Assembly: GCA_028554795.2 (NCBI GenBank) | Contig: CM068839.1 | Coordinates: 84,899,540-84,963,539, forward strand | From: Sinohyriopsis cumingii | Taxonomy: Eukaryota > Mollusca > Bivalvia > Unionida > Unionidae | Length of the DNA stretch: 64,000 nt | Reading direction: 5' to 3' | Part shown: piece by piece, positions 1 to 9,866 of the stretch | Layout of the letters: every line of letters begins with the position of its first letter | How positions within the stretch are numbered: position 1 is the stretch's first letter | Notes under the pieces: generated by a model | What the model saw: the letters and a program-made list of their open reading frames with translations, nothing else | Databases searched by the model: none | Told to the model about the DNA's origin: nothing | Made by a program: the position numbers and the translations under genes

Positions 1-2174
1 ATTCTATATTTAAGATAATGTCTGAACAAATAACATATATGTCACTGGTGTCAAACAGCCTAAAAGTCGTATAGAAATTGAAACTTTATTTAATTTAATG
101 AAGTCCAAGATGCCGTTCTTTGTCAAATGGATTACTAACGTCACAGAAGATAACATTAACATGTTTTTTCCCTTCCAATAATATACAAAAATATTATTCG
201 TATGTGACGGTTAACTGACAGTCGAGTCACTCAGTAAAAGGGTCAGTTTGAACTTTGAACTGAGGACATGACATGAATTGATAAAGAAGAAATCTACAAA
301 GAGTTTGTGAACAGTACACGCTGGTAATAACTGATATTGTTCATCGTTGTTCATAATCAGTTTATCGTTTTCATATACACATTATCCATTCAGAGGAATA
401 TTTTGACTTATTTAGCAAAGTGTTATAAGTGAGAGAGGGGTTCACAAATCTGGTAAACTCCTTCCTTCATGAGTTTTGGGTTTACGAGATCTAGGTTTGA
501 AAGCTTCGATTGGATAAAGATTTTTGAAGTATTTTTGTTGCGCTTCAACATTGGTTTTCATAACTTAGGCAACACCACGACCAATCACAGTATTTTCATC
601 TAAAATATCTTGCCAACTAATACGAATCTATTGTTTGAAAGTAAGAAACAGAAAGAAGCGAAGGTTTATTAAAATTAACAAATAAATGTATTTGTCCATG
701 TGAGAAAGTGAAAATGTAAGTGGAATTTACAATATTGTGAATTAAATCCAAATAATCATAAAATTTATATCCGAAGTTCAAAAGCATAGAGTATTCTAAA
801 TGAATTCCAACAGTCTTGATGTATAGAAATGATATAAGCCAGAATATCTTCGAATGAATTCACAATAATACCAAAATAACGTTTAGACCTAAATCTTAAA
901 GAAAAATATTGTAATTTCAGTGAATAATTTTTAAATAAACGATTCCTCTCCAATTATATCTGAACACAACTATAAATGATTCTGCAAGCTGCTGTTAAGA
1001 TAGAAATGAAATAGTATTGTTTACCTCAACCTTCTCTACATGTCTAAGACATAATACAATGACCAGGATGTGGGTAAAAAGTTCGCTTTGAGAACATTCT
1101 AAGTTTGCAGACAAGGTTAGAACTCAAATATTAGTCAAACTTTGTACAAATTATAAAGGTCAGGTATGCCATAACTAATCTTCTCTCAATCACTGATAAG
1201 ATTCAAATCACACAAAATAAATTGAATATGCATAACAACCACTGTCATCAGACATGTGTTCTGAGGAATAGCAGTTGATGAAAGCCCGTGCTTTAGAGTT
1301 CTTGTCCTCAGAGTATTGGCAGAAAATCGGGAGAAGCTATCTTATGTTGTCTACTAAGCATAAAGTTCACTCTATTTTATCAGTATTTAGATGGCAGATT
1401 TCTACCATATAGAGATGATAGGTTTGTCATCGAGTTTCCGTCATTTGACGCACACGTTTAATAACACTATTTCAAAGTTTTGTCGTCGAATGGTCTGATA
1501 ACTGGTTTGCACTGCACCATTGCTTGCGGAATGCAATTAGTCTCCTGATGGTTGTTGTTGGCCAGATGGGGATTTTTTGTCTTACCTGTTGCAATTTTCC
1601 ATGGGATAGCTATTGTACCTCCGTCAAGAGGTGTAGTGATGTTTGTAAGTACGTGTTCCAGACAAAAAAAAACTCTTACAGGGTTCAAAGATCACGTATG
1701 TATACTTCATGTAGATATGCGCATTTCATGTTGGGAAATTATCCTAAGCAAAGACGTTTAATTGAAAACGAATATCATCTTTGAGAATGTTGGTCACTAC
1801 GCCAAAAGAGATAACTGAATTCGAGTTACTAAGCAGAATAAAATCCGAATAGGTGGCAACGGTTTGAGTGACATGCTTTGAATCATCTATCACTTGACTA
1901 ATCGATAGTTTTTGTTAAAATTAGATGCTATGATAAAGTCATTAACGTTTATAGCCATAACTTCTTCGAATGGATATTCGAAGAAATTACATTGTTTGTT
2001 GATTAAAATTACTTGGTGGCTGATCAAAACAAGCGATTGCTATTGATCTAGACTGAAGATACCATTAATCTGAATGCATTCTAAGGCGTTAACTTACTTT
2101 TAAGATTACATTGTCAACGTGATGGTAAGGTTTCTTTTACATAATTACTTCTCTTCGACGATGAACTCAAATAC
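1..2174. other. AT-rich stretch with no supported gene
   Basis: No frame in this stretch shows a recognisable domain, a credible start-to-stop coding bias or a splice-bounded exon. Open frames between 1467 and 1784 overlap on both strands and have no family-like motif. I treat this as intergenic or intronic DNA. Confidence 0.6.
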
Positions 2175-2399
2175 CTTTAAGATTGATTGTAACCATCTAG
2201 CAGAAAACAAATCATGTCACCTTTCATTCGGCAATTTAAAGGTTTAAAGGAAACGATCATATGTAACCTTCATATTACAAACGTTGTAATGATTCTACGT
2301 ATAATTTTCGTTGTATAATTCTTACAGAAAATAAATCATTACTTATCTTGTCACGTATCTTTTGGCAATTTAACGACTTAAAGGAAACAATCATATGTA
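2175..2399. repeat. Local tandem duplication, second unit interrupted by Polinton 1
   Basis: Two related units occur side by side. Each contains a GGCAATTTAA segment followed by TTAAAGGAAAC and ATCATATGTA (about 2230-2265 and 2364-2399). In the first unit the sequence runs on into TTACAAACGTTGTA (about 2275) without interruption. In the second unit the sequence stops at 2399, where the Polinton begins, and the continuation (TTACAAACGTTGTA, from about 7281) is found only after the element. The first unit therefore acts as a paralogous empty site. Confidence 0.8.
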
Positions 2400-2656
2400 G
2401 CAGCAGAGAGGGTGAACAGACCTTTTGCTGAAACGTCATTTTCTTAAAATAAAAGCTTCATAGGGAATTAAAAAATAAGGTTACTAACGCTAAATTAAAG
2501 CTTCTAACGTACGGAGATTGCCTCTAATTGAGTTATTTTTTTTTGTTACTTTATCCTTGTCTTTTTTTTTAAATTTGTGTGTTTTCGTTTACCCACCGGA
2601 CGTTCCATTGAGGTCGCACCCTCTCTGCTGCTATAATTAAATCATTATTATATATC
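2400..2656 (+). repeat. Polinton 1 left terminal inverted repeat
   Basis: It begins GCAGCAGAGAGGG and is matched in inverted orientation at 7022-7265. The same 13-mer recurs inverted at 2619-2631, so the repeat can fold on itself. Identity to the right repeat continues about 25 bases past that inner 13-mer (ATAATTAAATCATTATTATA), so the inner motif is part of the terminal repeat and not its boundary. Confidence 0.88.
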
Positions 2657-2716
2657 AACCAAATATTTGATCAAGACCTACATGATATCTTGTTCTAGGA
2701 TCGTGCAAATTTACTG

Positions 2717-3321
2717 TTATAAATCCCTGCGGAGCAGATTGTGCCTTTGAAAAAAGTTTTTGAACTTAATCATGTCCATATCCCCACTACACCAAGTCTG
2801 ATGAATATTTCGCAGAGTATGTATATCAACTCCATTAAACACAACTAAAATATTACTGTTATCTCTGATCACTTTAGATATTTGTGTATATCGCAGAGTA
2901 ACATAAATCACATCAATATTTGTTATCTGCCTCTAGAAAATATCCGAGCTGGATTTGTTTGTTTGTCCAGCATTACTTCTTCGTATACTACGGAATTATT
3001 AATGAATATATCAAGGTCGTCTACGGATGGTGCTTCATCAATATCTGTGATAAAATTAATAATGTCATCGCCATCTTGATTTAACAATTTTTCATTTTCA
3101 TTAAAATCTTTAAGTACATTGTAGCATCTCTGATCATCAACTGATGGTGCAACTAAATATAACTTGTCCCACTTGATCCATCTCATTATCAAATTAAGTA
3201 ATAATTGCGTTTTACCGGACCCAGATGGACCTATTATTATTATTCTAATAGAATTCGGTAATGCTGAAATATGTTTGACTGGCTCTTGTTTTCGTGTCGC
3301 TGAGAAATCACTGACATCCAT
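2717..3321 (-). pseudogene. FtsK/HerA-type genome-packaging ATPase (A32-like), one frameshift
   Basis: The predicted role is pumping DNA into virions, as in Polintons, adintoviruses and other A32-like ATPase carriers. The chosen start is the Met at 3321 (MDVSDF); the open frame extends 18 codons further upstream without family-like sequence. A Walker A GPSGSGKT lies at about residues 31-38 and a Walker B-like SVVYEEVMLD at about residues 109-118. The frame then reads FSRGR and stops at about 2917. The reading resumes one base out of frame as NIDVIYVT, RYTQISKVIRDNSN and a C-terminal DMDMIKFKNFF, all expected for this family. A single-base deletion therefore splits an otherwise complete gene. 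It is transcribed divergently from the zinc-ribbon gene starting at 3345, with 23 bases between the two start codons. Confidence 0.88.
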
Positions 3322-3344
3322 ATTGTAGAAATATAATAAATAAT
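3322..3344. promoter_or_regulatory. 23-base divergent intergenic gap
   Basis: Start codons of the ATPase (3321, minus) and the zinc-ribbon gene (3345, plus) face away from each other across only 23 AT-rich bases. A shared bidirectional promoter or overlapping 5' UTRs is an inference; no defined motif was identified. Confidence 0.4.
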
Positions 3345-3518
3345 ATGAAGCTATATTGCGTTCGATGTAGAGCATCTACTCCTACAAGTGGATTAACAAC
3401 AATAATAACAAAAAATAAAAAGTGTGCACTTACAGGCAAATGTGTAAAATGTGGTACAAAAATATATAGATTTATTTCTACCAGTGTAATCGGTGGTGAT
3501 ATCGCTACTTTATTATGA
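3345..3518 (+). CDS. Small zinc-ribbon protein (DUF5679-like), N-terminal part of the PLA2-like gene
   Basis: The 57-codon frame starts MKLYCVRC and continues to KCVKCGTKIYRFIS, giving paired CxxC motifs at residues 5-8 and 33-36. This pattern and the terminal GTK-x-x-RF match the short viral zinc-ribbon family DUF5679. After the ribbon the frame reads VIGGDIATLL and hits TGA at 3516. Beyond the stop the same frame continues with KLPGTPWAKYPGE before a one-base slip leads into the PLA2-like segment. I infer that the original product joined both parts and that the stop and frameshift are lesions. It could instead have been a free-standing small protein. Zinc-ribbon call fairly sure; fusion call moderate. 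Confidence 0.72.
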   Translation: MKLYCVRCRASTPTSGLTTIITKNKKCALTGKCVKCGTKIYRFISTSVIGGDIATLL

Positions 3519-3847
3519 AAATTACCAGGAACTCCTTGGGCTAAATATCCAGGAGAAAACATCTTCCAGGATATAATTATTGCGGTCCTGGAACTCGACT
3601 TAATATTCGACTTGATGACCAAAATCAACCAAGACCTGGTGAATATCCAATGAATAAATTTGATAAAGCGTGTAATATTCATGATGTTGCGCATAAAAGC
3701 AAAGATTTAGAAAAAAGACATATTGCAGTTGTGGAATTAATTCATGCATTAAATTCCATAAAAGATTTATTTTTTAAAGAAAAATTTGCTAGATTGGCAA
3801 TAAAATCTGCGATGAAAGGTAAATTATTATTCGGGGCCGGTAATTAA
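3519..3847 (+). pseudogene. Phospholipase A2-like domain (parvovirus VP1u/adintovirus type), frameshifted
   Basis: From 3569 the frame reads LPGYNYCGPGTRL. YCGPGT (3578-3595) corresponds to the calcium-binding loop. DKACNIHDVAH follows, with the catalytic His-Asp pair at 3680-3685. Both signatures are expected for the compact secreted-type PLA2 fold used by parvovirus capsids and reported in adintovirus-like elements, where it helps breach endosomal membranes. The segment runs to the stop at 3847. The position after HDVA that is usually Tyr is His here. A one-base deletion near 3562 separates it from the upstream KLPGTPWAKYPGE stretch. The role is inferred from the family only; the gene is broken. 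Confidence 0.8.
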
Positions 3848-3892
3848 TCAACCAATTATTGAAATAAAGGAATCTATTTATCATAGCCCAAG

Positions 3893-4814
3893 ATAGAGCA
3901 GATGGACGGGTAGAGCAGCAGTTAGCAAACTTACTGATGCAGCAAATGTTACACGCTCTGCTGCTGAAAAATGGTTAGCACCATAGGCAATATGGCAAAT
4001 TTATTTACAGACGCCTAAAAAAGTTAAGCATGCACATTTTGATGTCAGCACTCCTAATGAAGTTCATCAGGCTGATATTTTATTTTTACCACACGATACT
4101 ATCAAAATTGGTAGACGTGAATCACTTATATACAAAAACGTGTTGACTGTTGTTGACGTTGAAAGTAGGTATAAAGAAGCAGAGCCACTATCAACTAAAA
4201 CAGCTGCTGAAGTTGTATATGCTTTTGAACGAATCAACGAGGACCCTTGCGATGGCCACAACTATTACAGGTTGATCCTGGCAAAGAATTTCTTGGTGTA
4301 GTATCATATCTGATGAAAAAAACATAATGTCGAAATCAGACGAGAACAAACTGCAATTCATCGTGATCAGGCAATTTTGTTGAAAGATTTAATCGAACAC
4401 TTGCTGAGCGGTCATTTGGATATCAATATGCAAAGGAAATAATTCAGAAAGATATAAGATCTAGCGAATGGGTTACAAGATTGCCATGTGTAATAGCTGC
4501 ATTAAATACTGAAATTACTCTTACAACTGCCATGAAACCCGTTAATGCGATTACAAAAAACAACAACATATACCAATACAACAACATAACTTTTCAAAAC
4601 AACCAATATTAGGTAATGTTACTGTCAGGTATTTATATGAACCCGGTGAACTTGAAGGAGTATTACGACACATATAATATCTAGCATGGTAAGATCCACG
4701 GGTAGACCTGCAATATACAGACCAGATTCAACTGCTCCTCAACGTGGATTTTTACGCTAGCAATTACAAGTAATTCCTGTAGACACACAATTACTACCGC
4801 ATTCACTTTTGTAA
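3893..4814 (+). pseudogene. Polinton-type DDE integrase, multiply frameshifted
   Basis: This is a retrovirus-like (rve) integrase, expected to insert the linear element and create short target duplications. The N-terminal part reads KLTDAANVTRSAAEKWLA and meets an in-frame TAG near 3985. The core carries the first catalytic Asp in HQADILFL (4074-4076), the second in QVDPGKEFLG (4274-4276) and the Glu in VERFNRTLAER (4382-4384). The C-terminal tail contains VRYLYEPGELEG, the same segment that occurs in the second Polinton at about 20.66 kb. At least three frame changes (about 4245, 4325 and 4370) and internal stops make it inactive, although the catalytic residues survive. It follows the PLA2-like gene on the same strand. 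Confidence 0.87.
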
Positions 4815-4965
4815 ACTAGCACCTCGACGTTGATTACATTCAAGACAGGTCAGCATCACATTTTCACGTGTATGACCAACATTACTATTCATTGTGTCTA
4901 CCGTAAATTGTCTTGGATTATTATTTGAATACTACCACAACATTACTGTGTTACAGCTCGCACAA

Positions 4966-5231
4966 TGATTATTCTGTTGTTGTTTTAATGTCATGATAAA
5001 TTCTTACTATATCATAGCTATTGCCAGCAGTTTGATTATTATTTTCTGTGAAGTCTATGATAACCCTCCGCAACTGAGATATGTTTCTAACTCGAGACAC
5101 TGCGAGGTAAACTAAATTAGACCATTCCATACGATCATCGACGATCCAAACATTTGTATCAGAGATGGTTAATCCTTGAGATGAATGAATCGTCATTGCG
5201 TATCCTAGCGTCCATGGAGATTTGTATAGTA
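4966..5231 (-). pseudogene. Superfamily 1 helicase C-terminal fragment (Pif1/RecD-like)
   Basis: The minus-strand frame reads YAMTIHSSQGLTIS and then LVYLAVSRVRN. These are the motif V-like (TIHxSQGLT) and motif VI-like (VAVSR) segments of SF1 helicases near their C-terminus. It ends with a stop near 4966. Upstream, the frame breaks at about 5260. Another minus-strand frame (about 5262-5446) has no motif I am sure of. No Walker A-containing N-terminal helicase half is visible inside the element. An SF1 helicase is not part of the core Polinton gene set, so this is either a lineage-specific gene or a remnant from an adjacent element. Confidence 0.68.
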
Positions 5232-5261
5232 ACGTGCTCTCAACAACAATGACTACACTAA

Positions 5262-5450
5262 AACATTATCATTTAACACAAGATTTTGTGTCCTCCTTGA
5301 CTCTGTCAAGCGTCCTGGTATATCAACGTCGATATTCTGTCGTCGCGTATCTGTTGGTCGATAACACAATGATACGGGTAGATTTGAATTTTTTTCTTTA
5401 TGTAACATAAATAATTGTTGTTTAAGTCTATCGCGAACTATCTTTCTACT
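5262..5450 (-). pseudogene. Unassigned minus-strand frame between helicase fragment and P/Q-rich protein
   Basis: This frame overlaps the end of the P/Q-rich frame with a one-base offset. It reads IVRDRLKQQLFMLHKEK and continues to NDNVLV before TAG. It may be a frameshifted continuation of the upstream protein or the middle of the helicase. No motif decides between them. Confidence 0.35.
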
Positions 5451-6074
5451 GGAACTATCAAATCATTTGGTCTCCACAAATTCCAAAAACTGTTTATAGG
5501 TGTTTTTGAAATTATATCACGCATTATTTTACACTGAACTTTATTCGGTTGTAGTCTGATTAATTTCTTAAGCTCTCTTAATTTTGGATCATCGGTTATT
5601 TCTTCATAATAATCCACAAAGTGTTTCAACCATTCGTGTGGAGACAATTCAACAAAAGGTGGCGGTTGACCATGACGGCCGCATATTATTACAATAGTAT
5701 TTTTTGTCAATAACCAATCAAGAAATTTAATATCTGAATCTTTAGCAGCAAAATATACTACATGAATCCAATATTCAGGTGATACTTTTGCAATATATTC
5801 AGATTTTAAATATTTTCTTCTATAATCATATTCATTTGCAGCAATGTCAATTAATTTATCCTGATTTTCAGCAATGTACCGAAGAGCTTTATCAGTAAAA
5901 ATGTCTTCAGGTTTTTGTTTTGGAGATGGTGGTTTTTGTTGTGGCCGAGGAATTAATGAGCCTGGAGATTGTGGTTGTTTTTGTCGTTCTATTTGTTGCT
6001 GCGATGGAGGAAGTGGAAAAGAAGGTTCTTGCTGGGGAGGTTGTGGTTCAGGTTTAGATTGGGAAAGTTGTCGT
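5438..6074 (-). CDS. Unrecognised element protein with proline/glutamine-rich N-terminus
   Basis: The continuous minus-strand frame runs about 210 codons from an upstream stop near 6075 to the stop at 5438. The first 60 or so residues are a low-complexity P/Q/S linker (for example PQPPQQEPSFPLPPSQQQ). A folded-looking part follows, with EDIFTDKALRYIAEN, EYWIHVVYFAAKD and SPHEWLKHFVDYYEEI, ending PNDLIVPVER. There is no ATG near the N-terminus, so the true start is lost or lies across a frameshift. An N-terminal linker before a compact domain is common in minor virion proteins, but I cannot assign a family. A SINE sits about 100 bases upstream. Confidence 0.6.
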
Positions 6075-6174
6075 CAAGAAAATTGAACACCTAATTATAT
6101 TTATTTATTTCATCCATATACGCTTGATATATAATATCATCATTTGAGATTCGATATTTTTAAAATTTTATGGG

Positions 6175-6421
6175 GACCCCGAATGGCCGAGTGGTCTAAA
6201 GCGCTTTCCGTTACGGATCACTGCCATCTCACCTCTGACTACGTGGCTTCGAGTCTCGGGTTCGGCCAGTGTGGGTATGTGAGAAAGCTTGCCAGTAGCT
6301 TCTCGTGGGTCGGTGGTTCTTCCCGGGGTTTTCCCGTGTTCTTCCTCCACCATTATTACTGGCCGCCATGCATAGCCTATCGTGTGCTGAAAAATGGCGT
6401 TAAACCCCACAACAACAACAA
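6175..6421 (+). mobile_element. SINE family 1, full copy with target-site duplication
   Basis: The tRNA-derived head has A box TGGCCGAGTGGTCTAAAGC and B box GGCTTCGAGTC, closest to class II tRNA (Ser/Leu) patterns. A body containing TGGCCGCCATGCATAG follows, then a short (AAC)n tail. Flanking duplications tttttaaaattttatggg (6157-6174) and tttttagattttatggg (6422-6438) show retroposition into Polinton 1 after that element was in place. Open frames on both strands here are only SINE sequence. Confidence 0.9.
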
Positions 6422-6484
6422 TTTTTAGATTTTATGGGATATATATCCATTTATACCAGGTTTCTTTACTTACAGGTTTATTAT

Positions 6485-7030
6485 GCTTAGGTTTTAAATA
6501 TCTTTCACTTAACTAAAACTTGAAACCGCAAACGCAGCAAGTTTAGATGAATCTCCTATTTTTTCTATTGCCTTATAAACCATATAATTAAATTTTTCAA
6601 GCATCTTAACCTGTTGTTCTTCTGGCTCATCTTCTTCTTTTAGTTTTGGCTTTACTGTAAGAACTTTTTTATTTCACCAATACCTTCAAGTATTTCTCCA
6701 TTTATGGGGGGAGGTTGAGTAGCAGCTATTTCATTTGGAAGATCTCGTTTTTTTTTATAGTTATTTTTGCTATTTTTCTAGTATCTGTGTCGGTCTGTTC
6801 TAACGTTGGGCGAAGACCTTCATTTGCTTATGCAACTTTTTCAGTAACCATTGTAATGGGTTTAAATAATTTGTCTGTACCTTCTACATATTCAACTTGA
6901 GATTCTTGTCGTTCTTGTAGTTGTTGTCTAACAGAATCACGAACAGGAAGAAATTTCTTTATCGCTTCTAATCTTTCTCGAGCTAATCTAGCAGTATAAA
7001 ATTCAGCACCAGATGCTATTATTGATATAA
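6485..7030 (-). pseudogene. Charged coiled protein of Polinton 1, decayed
   Basis: Minus-strand fragments in changing frames read EFYTARLARERLEAIKKFLP, then VRDSVRQQLQERQESQVEYV and PITMVTEKVA. Another frame further down reads VKPKLKEEDEPEEQQVKMLE and SSKLAAFAVSSF. The composition (Glu, Lys, Gln, Arg) suggests a helical or coiled-coil protein. A protein of similar style is found at about 19.97-20.25 kb in Polinton 2. Stops near 6830, 6720 and 6660 break it. No enzymatic motif is visible. A structural or core protein role is possible but not shown. Confidence 0.5.
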
Positions 7031-7265
7031 TAATGATTTAATTATAGCAGCAGAGAGGGTGCGACCTCAATGAAACGTCCGGTGGATAAACGAAAATAAA
7101 CATACAAATTTAAAAAAAAAAGGAAAAAAAAAGGATAAAGTAAAAAAAAACTAACTCAATTAGAGAAACTCTAGGTAAGTTAGAGGCTTCAGTTTAGCGT
7201 TGATGACCTTATTTGTTTTAAGCAAATGACGTTTCAGCTAATGGTCTGTTTTCCCTCTCTGCTGC
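7022..7265 (-). repeat. Polinton 1 right terminal inverted repeat
   Basis: This is the reverse-complement partner of 2400-2656. It ends CCCTCTCTGCTGC at 7265 and carries the same 13-mer inverted at 7047. It differs from the left copy by scattered substitutions and small length changes in the central T/A-rich tract. Confidence 0.88.
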
Positions 7266-8880
7266 AAATGTAGAAATCTTGTTACAAACGTTGTATGGAT
7301 TCTCCGTATAGTTACAATTGTTTCAAAGATCGAACAGCATGTTTACTCTCGGAGTGAATGTATATACTGATGTGTTTAACTATTAATATCACAAACAAAT
7401 ATTATATTATTACACGATCCGTTGAGCAATATTTTTAAAATATTAAATGACACAATGTCATATAATATGTTTTGTATGGCATGGAAATTATTCATGTGAC
7501 AGTCATTACGTCTTTGGCTTTACGTGATGCCATCTTTAAGGCTTAAGCGTAATGCACATGAAATCGCATTTTGTAAAGCAAATTAAACTGAATTTCATTT
7601 TCTACACCATACAGTAAAGCAATTAATAGACATATCTTCGATGAAATCGGGTTTTATGAATCGACAAACCTATAATACTGACATCATCATCGCGACGGTC
7701 AATACGAGATTTACTGGTTAAATATGTATAGGTTATTAAATGAACATGGGTCGTATTAAGCGCGACCTTGCGAAGATATTCTACTCCACACAAAAAGGAG
7801 CCAAACATTTTTTTTATACAGTGATCCAATAACCACTTTATTATATACATAAAAGCTAGTATATTGTTCTGTTATGTTGCAGGAATAACACAATTTAAAT
7901 AAAAGACTGAACAATTTACACGTCGTTCATTGTACAAATGAAACCCGAGCACTGTATAGCAGTGTACTTTTATTTTGTGCTATTGAAGGGTTGATTCTCT
8001 TTCAATAGTGGGCAGTACATAATATAACCTTTCAAACATCTCATTTTACTGAATGCGAGGATTACATTTGAACAGATGTTGATACAGTTTTTACTTCTTG
8101 TTATCAAGCAAATATGGTCTCCAAAAATCAAGATCTCCGATTTCATGTATCCATTTCGACACTGGTACTAATATTGATGTATAATTAGTACCGTGAGTCC
8201 TAAATACATTCATAGTATACAGTCACGAACTATTTGCATGAAATAAGAACTCTAACAATTAGACATTATACTCAAGTAAGAATTAACAATACATAAAGTC
8301 GTAGTATACAAAATGTAAACTGGTCCATAATAGTACCCCAAACCTCGATGCAATTCGCCCTGAATTGGGGTGCGATTAAAATAAATCACAAATTAAATGA
8401 CAATGGACAACACTGAATAAATTTTAAAGTTTAAAACAAAGAAAATCATCGATCCACAAAAAAATACTGTCCCCAAATGATCAAAAGGGAGAATCCTCAT
8501 AAATCTACATGTAAGAAATGCAATTTTGAAGAATACATAATCCATATCCATTAATTAGCAAATTTCACATACATCTTTCAAATCAGATTTCTTGCATACC
8601 TCTCCTCTACACGAATACTCCTCTGCAATTGGTTCAATTTTAAGCGAAGGATGGGGTCCCGATATCCATAGTGGCTACTCTATCAGCCCGAGTCCTATGA
8701 TCTTTGACATCAAAATTCATTGTCCAGTTTTTCGGCCCCTCAATGTCGGAACGCTCACACAGTGAGGGATCTACCTTCCTACTTGTACTTCCTCTCAAAC
8801 GGGAGACGTCCTATATCAGAGTATGCCAGGAGGTAAATATTGAACTCGCTCAAATGCATTTGCTGGTTTGGAGAACGACA
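7266..8880. other. No supported gene
   Basis: The first about 60 bases continue the tandem unit interrupted by Polinton 1. The rest is AT-rich with no recognisable coding segment or repeat. Confidence 0.55.
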
Positions 8881-8893
8881 AATACTCGTGTAA

Positions 8894-9199
8894 TGTGTCT
8901 ATGTGTGTGTGATTTGGATTTTTGACATTGCTTTAGCAATTTTCCAATCATATCGCTTCGATATCTGTAGTGTGGAAGTTTATAGTGATGTCGCGCAGTT
9001 GAGCATCATGCCGCAGACATGTAGCATCATGTCATAACCGGTCACATTATCCCGACATCCGGCCGACCAGTCTTAAAACAAATCTCGTAATGCTGGTCTC
9101 TAGCGAGGAAACTGTCAGTTCCATTTTTATAAGTCTTTGCTATGACTCAACGGGAGTTCGAACACGGACACTCCAACCGATTAGGCTACCGGAGCTGTC
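8894..9199 (-). mobile_element. SINE family 2, full copy with 13-bp target-site duplication
   Basis: The tRNA-like head is at the right end in reverse orientation (B-box relative near 9150). The tail at the left end contains the GATTTGGATTTTTGACAT signature shared with copies at 33.2 kb and 62.6 kb. The duplication aatactcgtgtaa occurs exactly at 8881-8893 and 9200-9212. Confidence 0.87.
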
Positions 9200-9424
9200 A
9201 ATACTCGTGTAACAGAGCCTCGGTTTAAGATCCAACAGCCAGAGCTTTTGGGTTGCATGTGTCTTCAGGTAAATCATCTAGAGACCACTCCCCTTGGTTT
9301 GTAGCCTTGATATCATTTCTTATTGCGACCTTTCTTGTCAGTGCTCGTCTATGATATTTAAGCACATAAAACATATCAAATTCATCGATCGTGCTTCTCA
9401 GAAATGCGCAAAAGAGTTAAAGGT

Positions 9425-9725
9425 TTTGCCCCACTTTCCATCCGTCCTCGTCTCTATCCACTATTACAATTAGCCCGTGTGTGAGCTTTGTCTGTTGTTC
9501 ACATTTAAATTTGACAGTACAAACGCAAGCATCCACGTGATTTAGTCATAATGGATAGTGTCTCGTCCGGATGGAAACGGCTACACAGAGGTCCAGTTGG
9601 CGCAAACACCGGCCTTTCATACTGCTCACTGTAGTCTGCAGTGATTGTGGAAATGACCAAAAATCCCGCAGAGGGTACTCAGAAAGGCAAGCATATGGTA
9701 ACAGTCAATATACACACTGCATGAA
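9425..9725 (+). repeat. Polinton 2 left terminal inverted repeat
   Basis: Segments TGTCTGTTGTTCAC, TCGTCCGGATGGAAA, GTCTGCAGTGATT and GCAAGCATATGGTA occur in the same order, reverse-complemented, at the right end (21485-21809). Substitutions and small gaps separate the two copies, indicating an old insertion. Confidence 0.82.
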
Positions 9726-9866
9726 GATTGTTTGTACTGACTTTTCCTGTCTGTCCGCGCTGTTTCGTATTTGTGCCCGTAACTGTCTGTGATTTTCCAT
9801 TTCTGCCAGAAAATCTCAAACTCGGCCGCACTGATTATTTTATCCTCGATTCCTGCCGATAACAAT

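Larger units (their letters stand above)
2400..7265. mobile_element. Polinton 1: compact, decayed Polinton/adintovirus-like element
   Basis: The element is bounded by long inverted repeats (2400-2656 and 7022-7265). It contains a packaging ATPase, a zinc-ribbon/PLA2-like gene, a retrovirus-type integrase, an SF1 helicase fragment, a P/Q-rich protein and a charged coiled protein. ATPase plus DDE integrase inside long inverted repeats is the established Polinton/Maverick hallmark; the PLA2-like gene points towards adintovirus-type relatives. Flanks read atatgta (2393-2399) and aaatgta (7266-7272), an imperfect target duplication supported by the paralogous empty site at 2259-2265. At about 4.9 kb it is far shorter than a usual 15-20 kb Polinton. 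I see no protein-primed DNA polymerase and no major capsid gene. Several frameshifts and stops make it non-functional. Confidence 0.87.

Noticed and set aside
1467..1784. Overlapping 69-86 residue frames
   Set aside because: Frames on both strands, no domain, no splice or promoter signal.
6144..6428. Open frames on both strands of about 80-94 residues
   Set aside because: Completely contained in a tRNA-derived SINE and its flanks.
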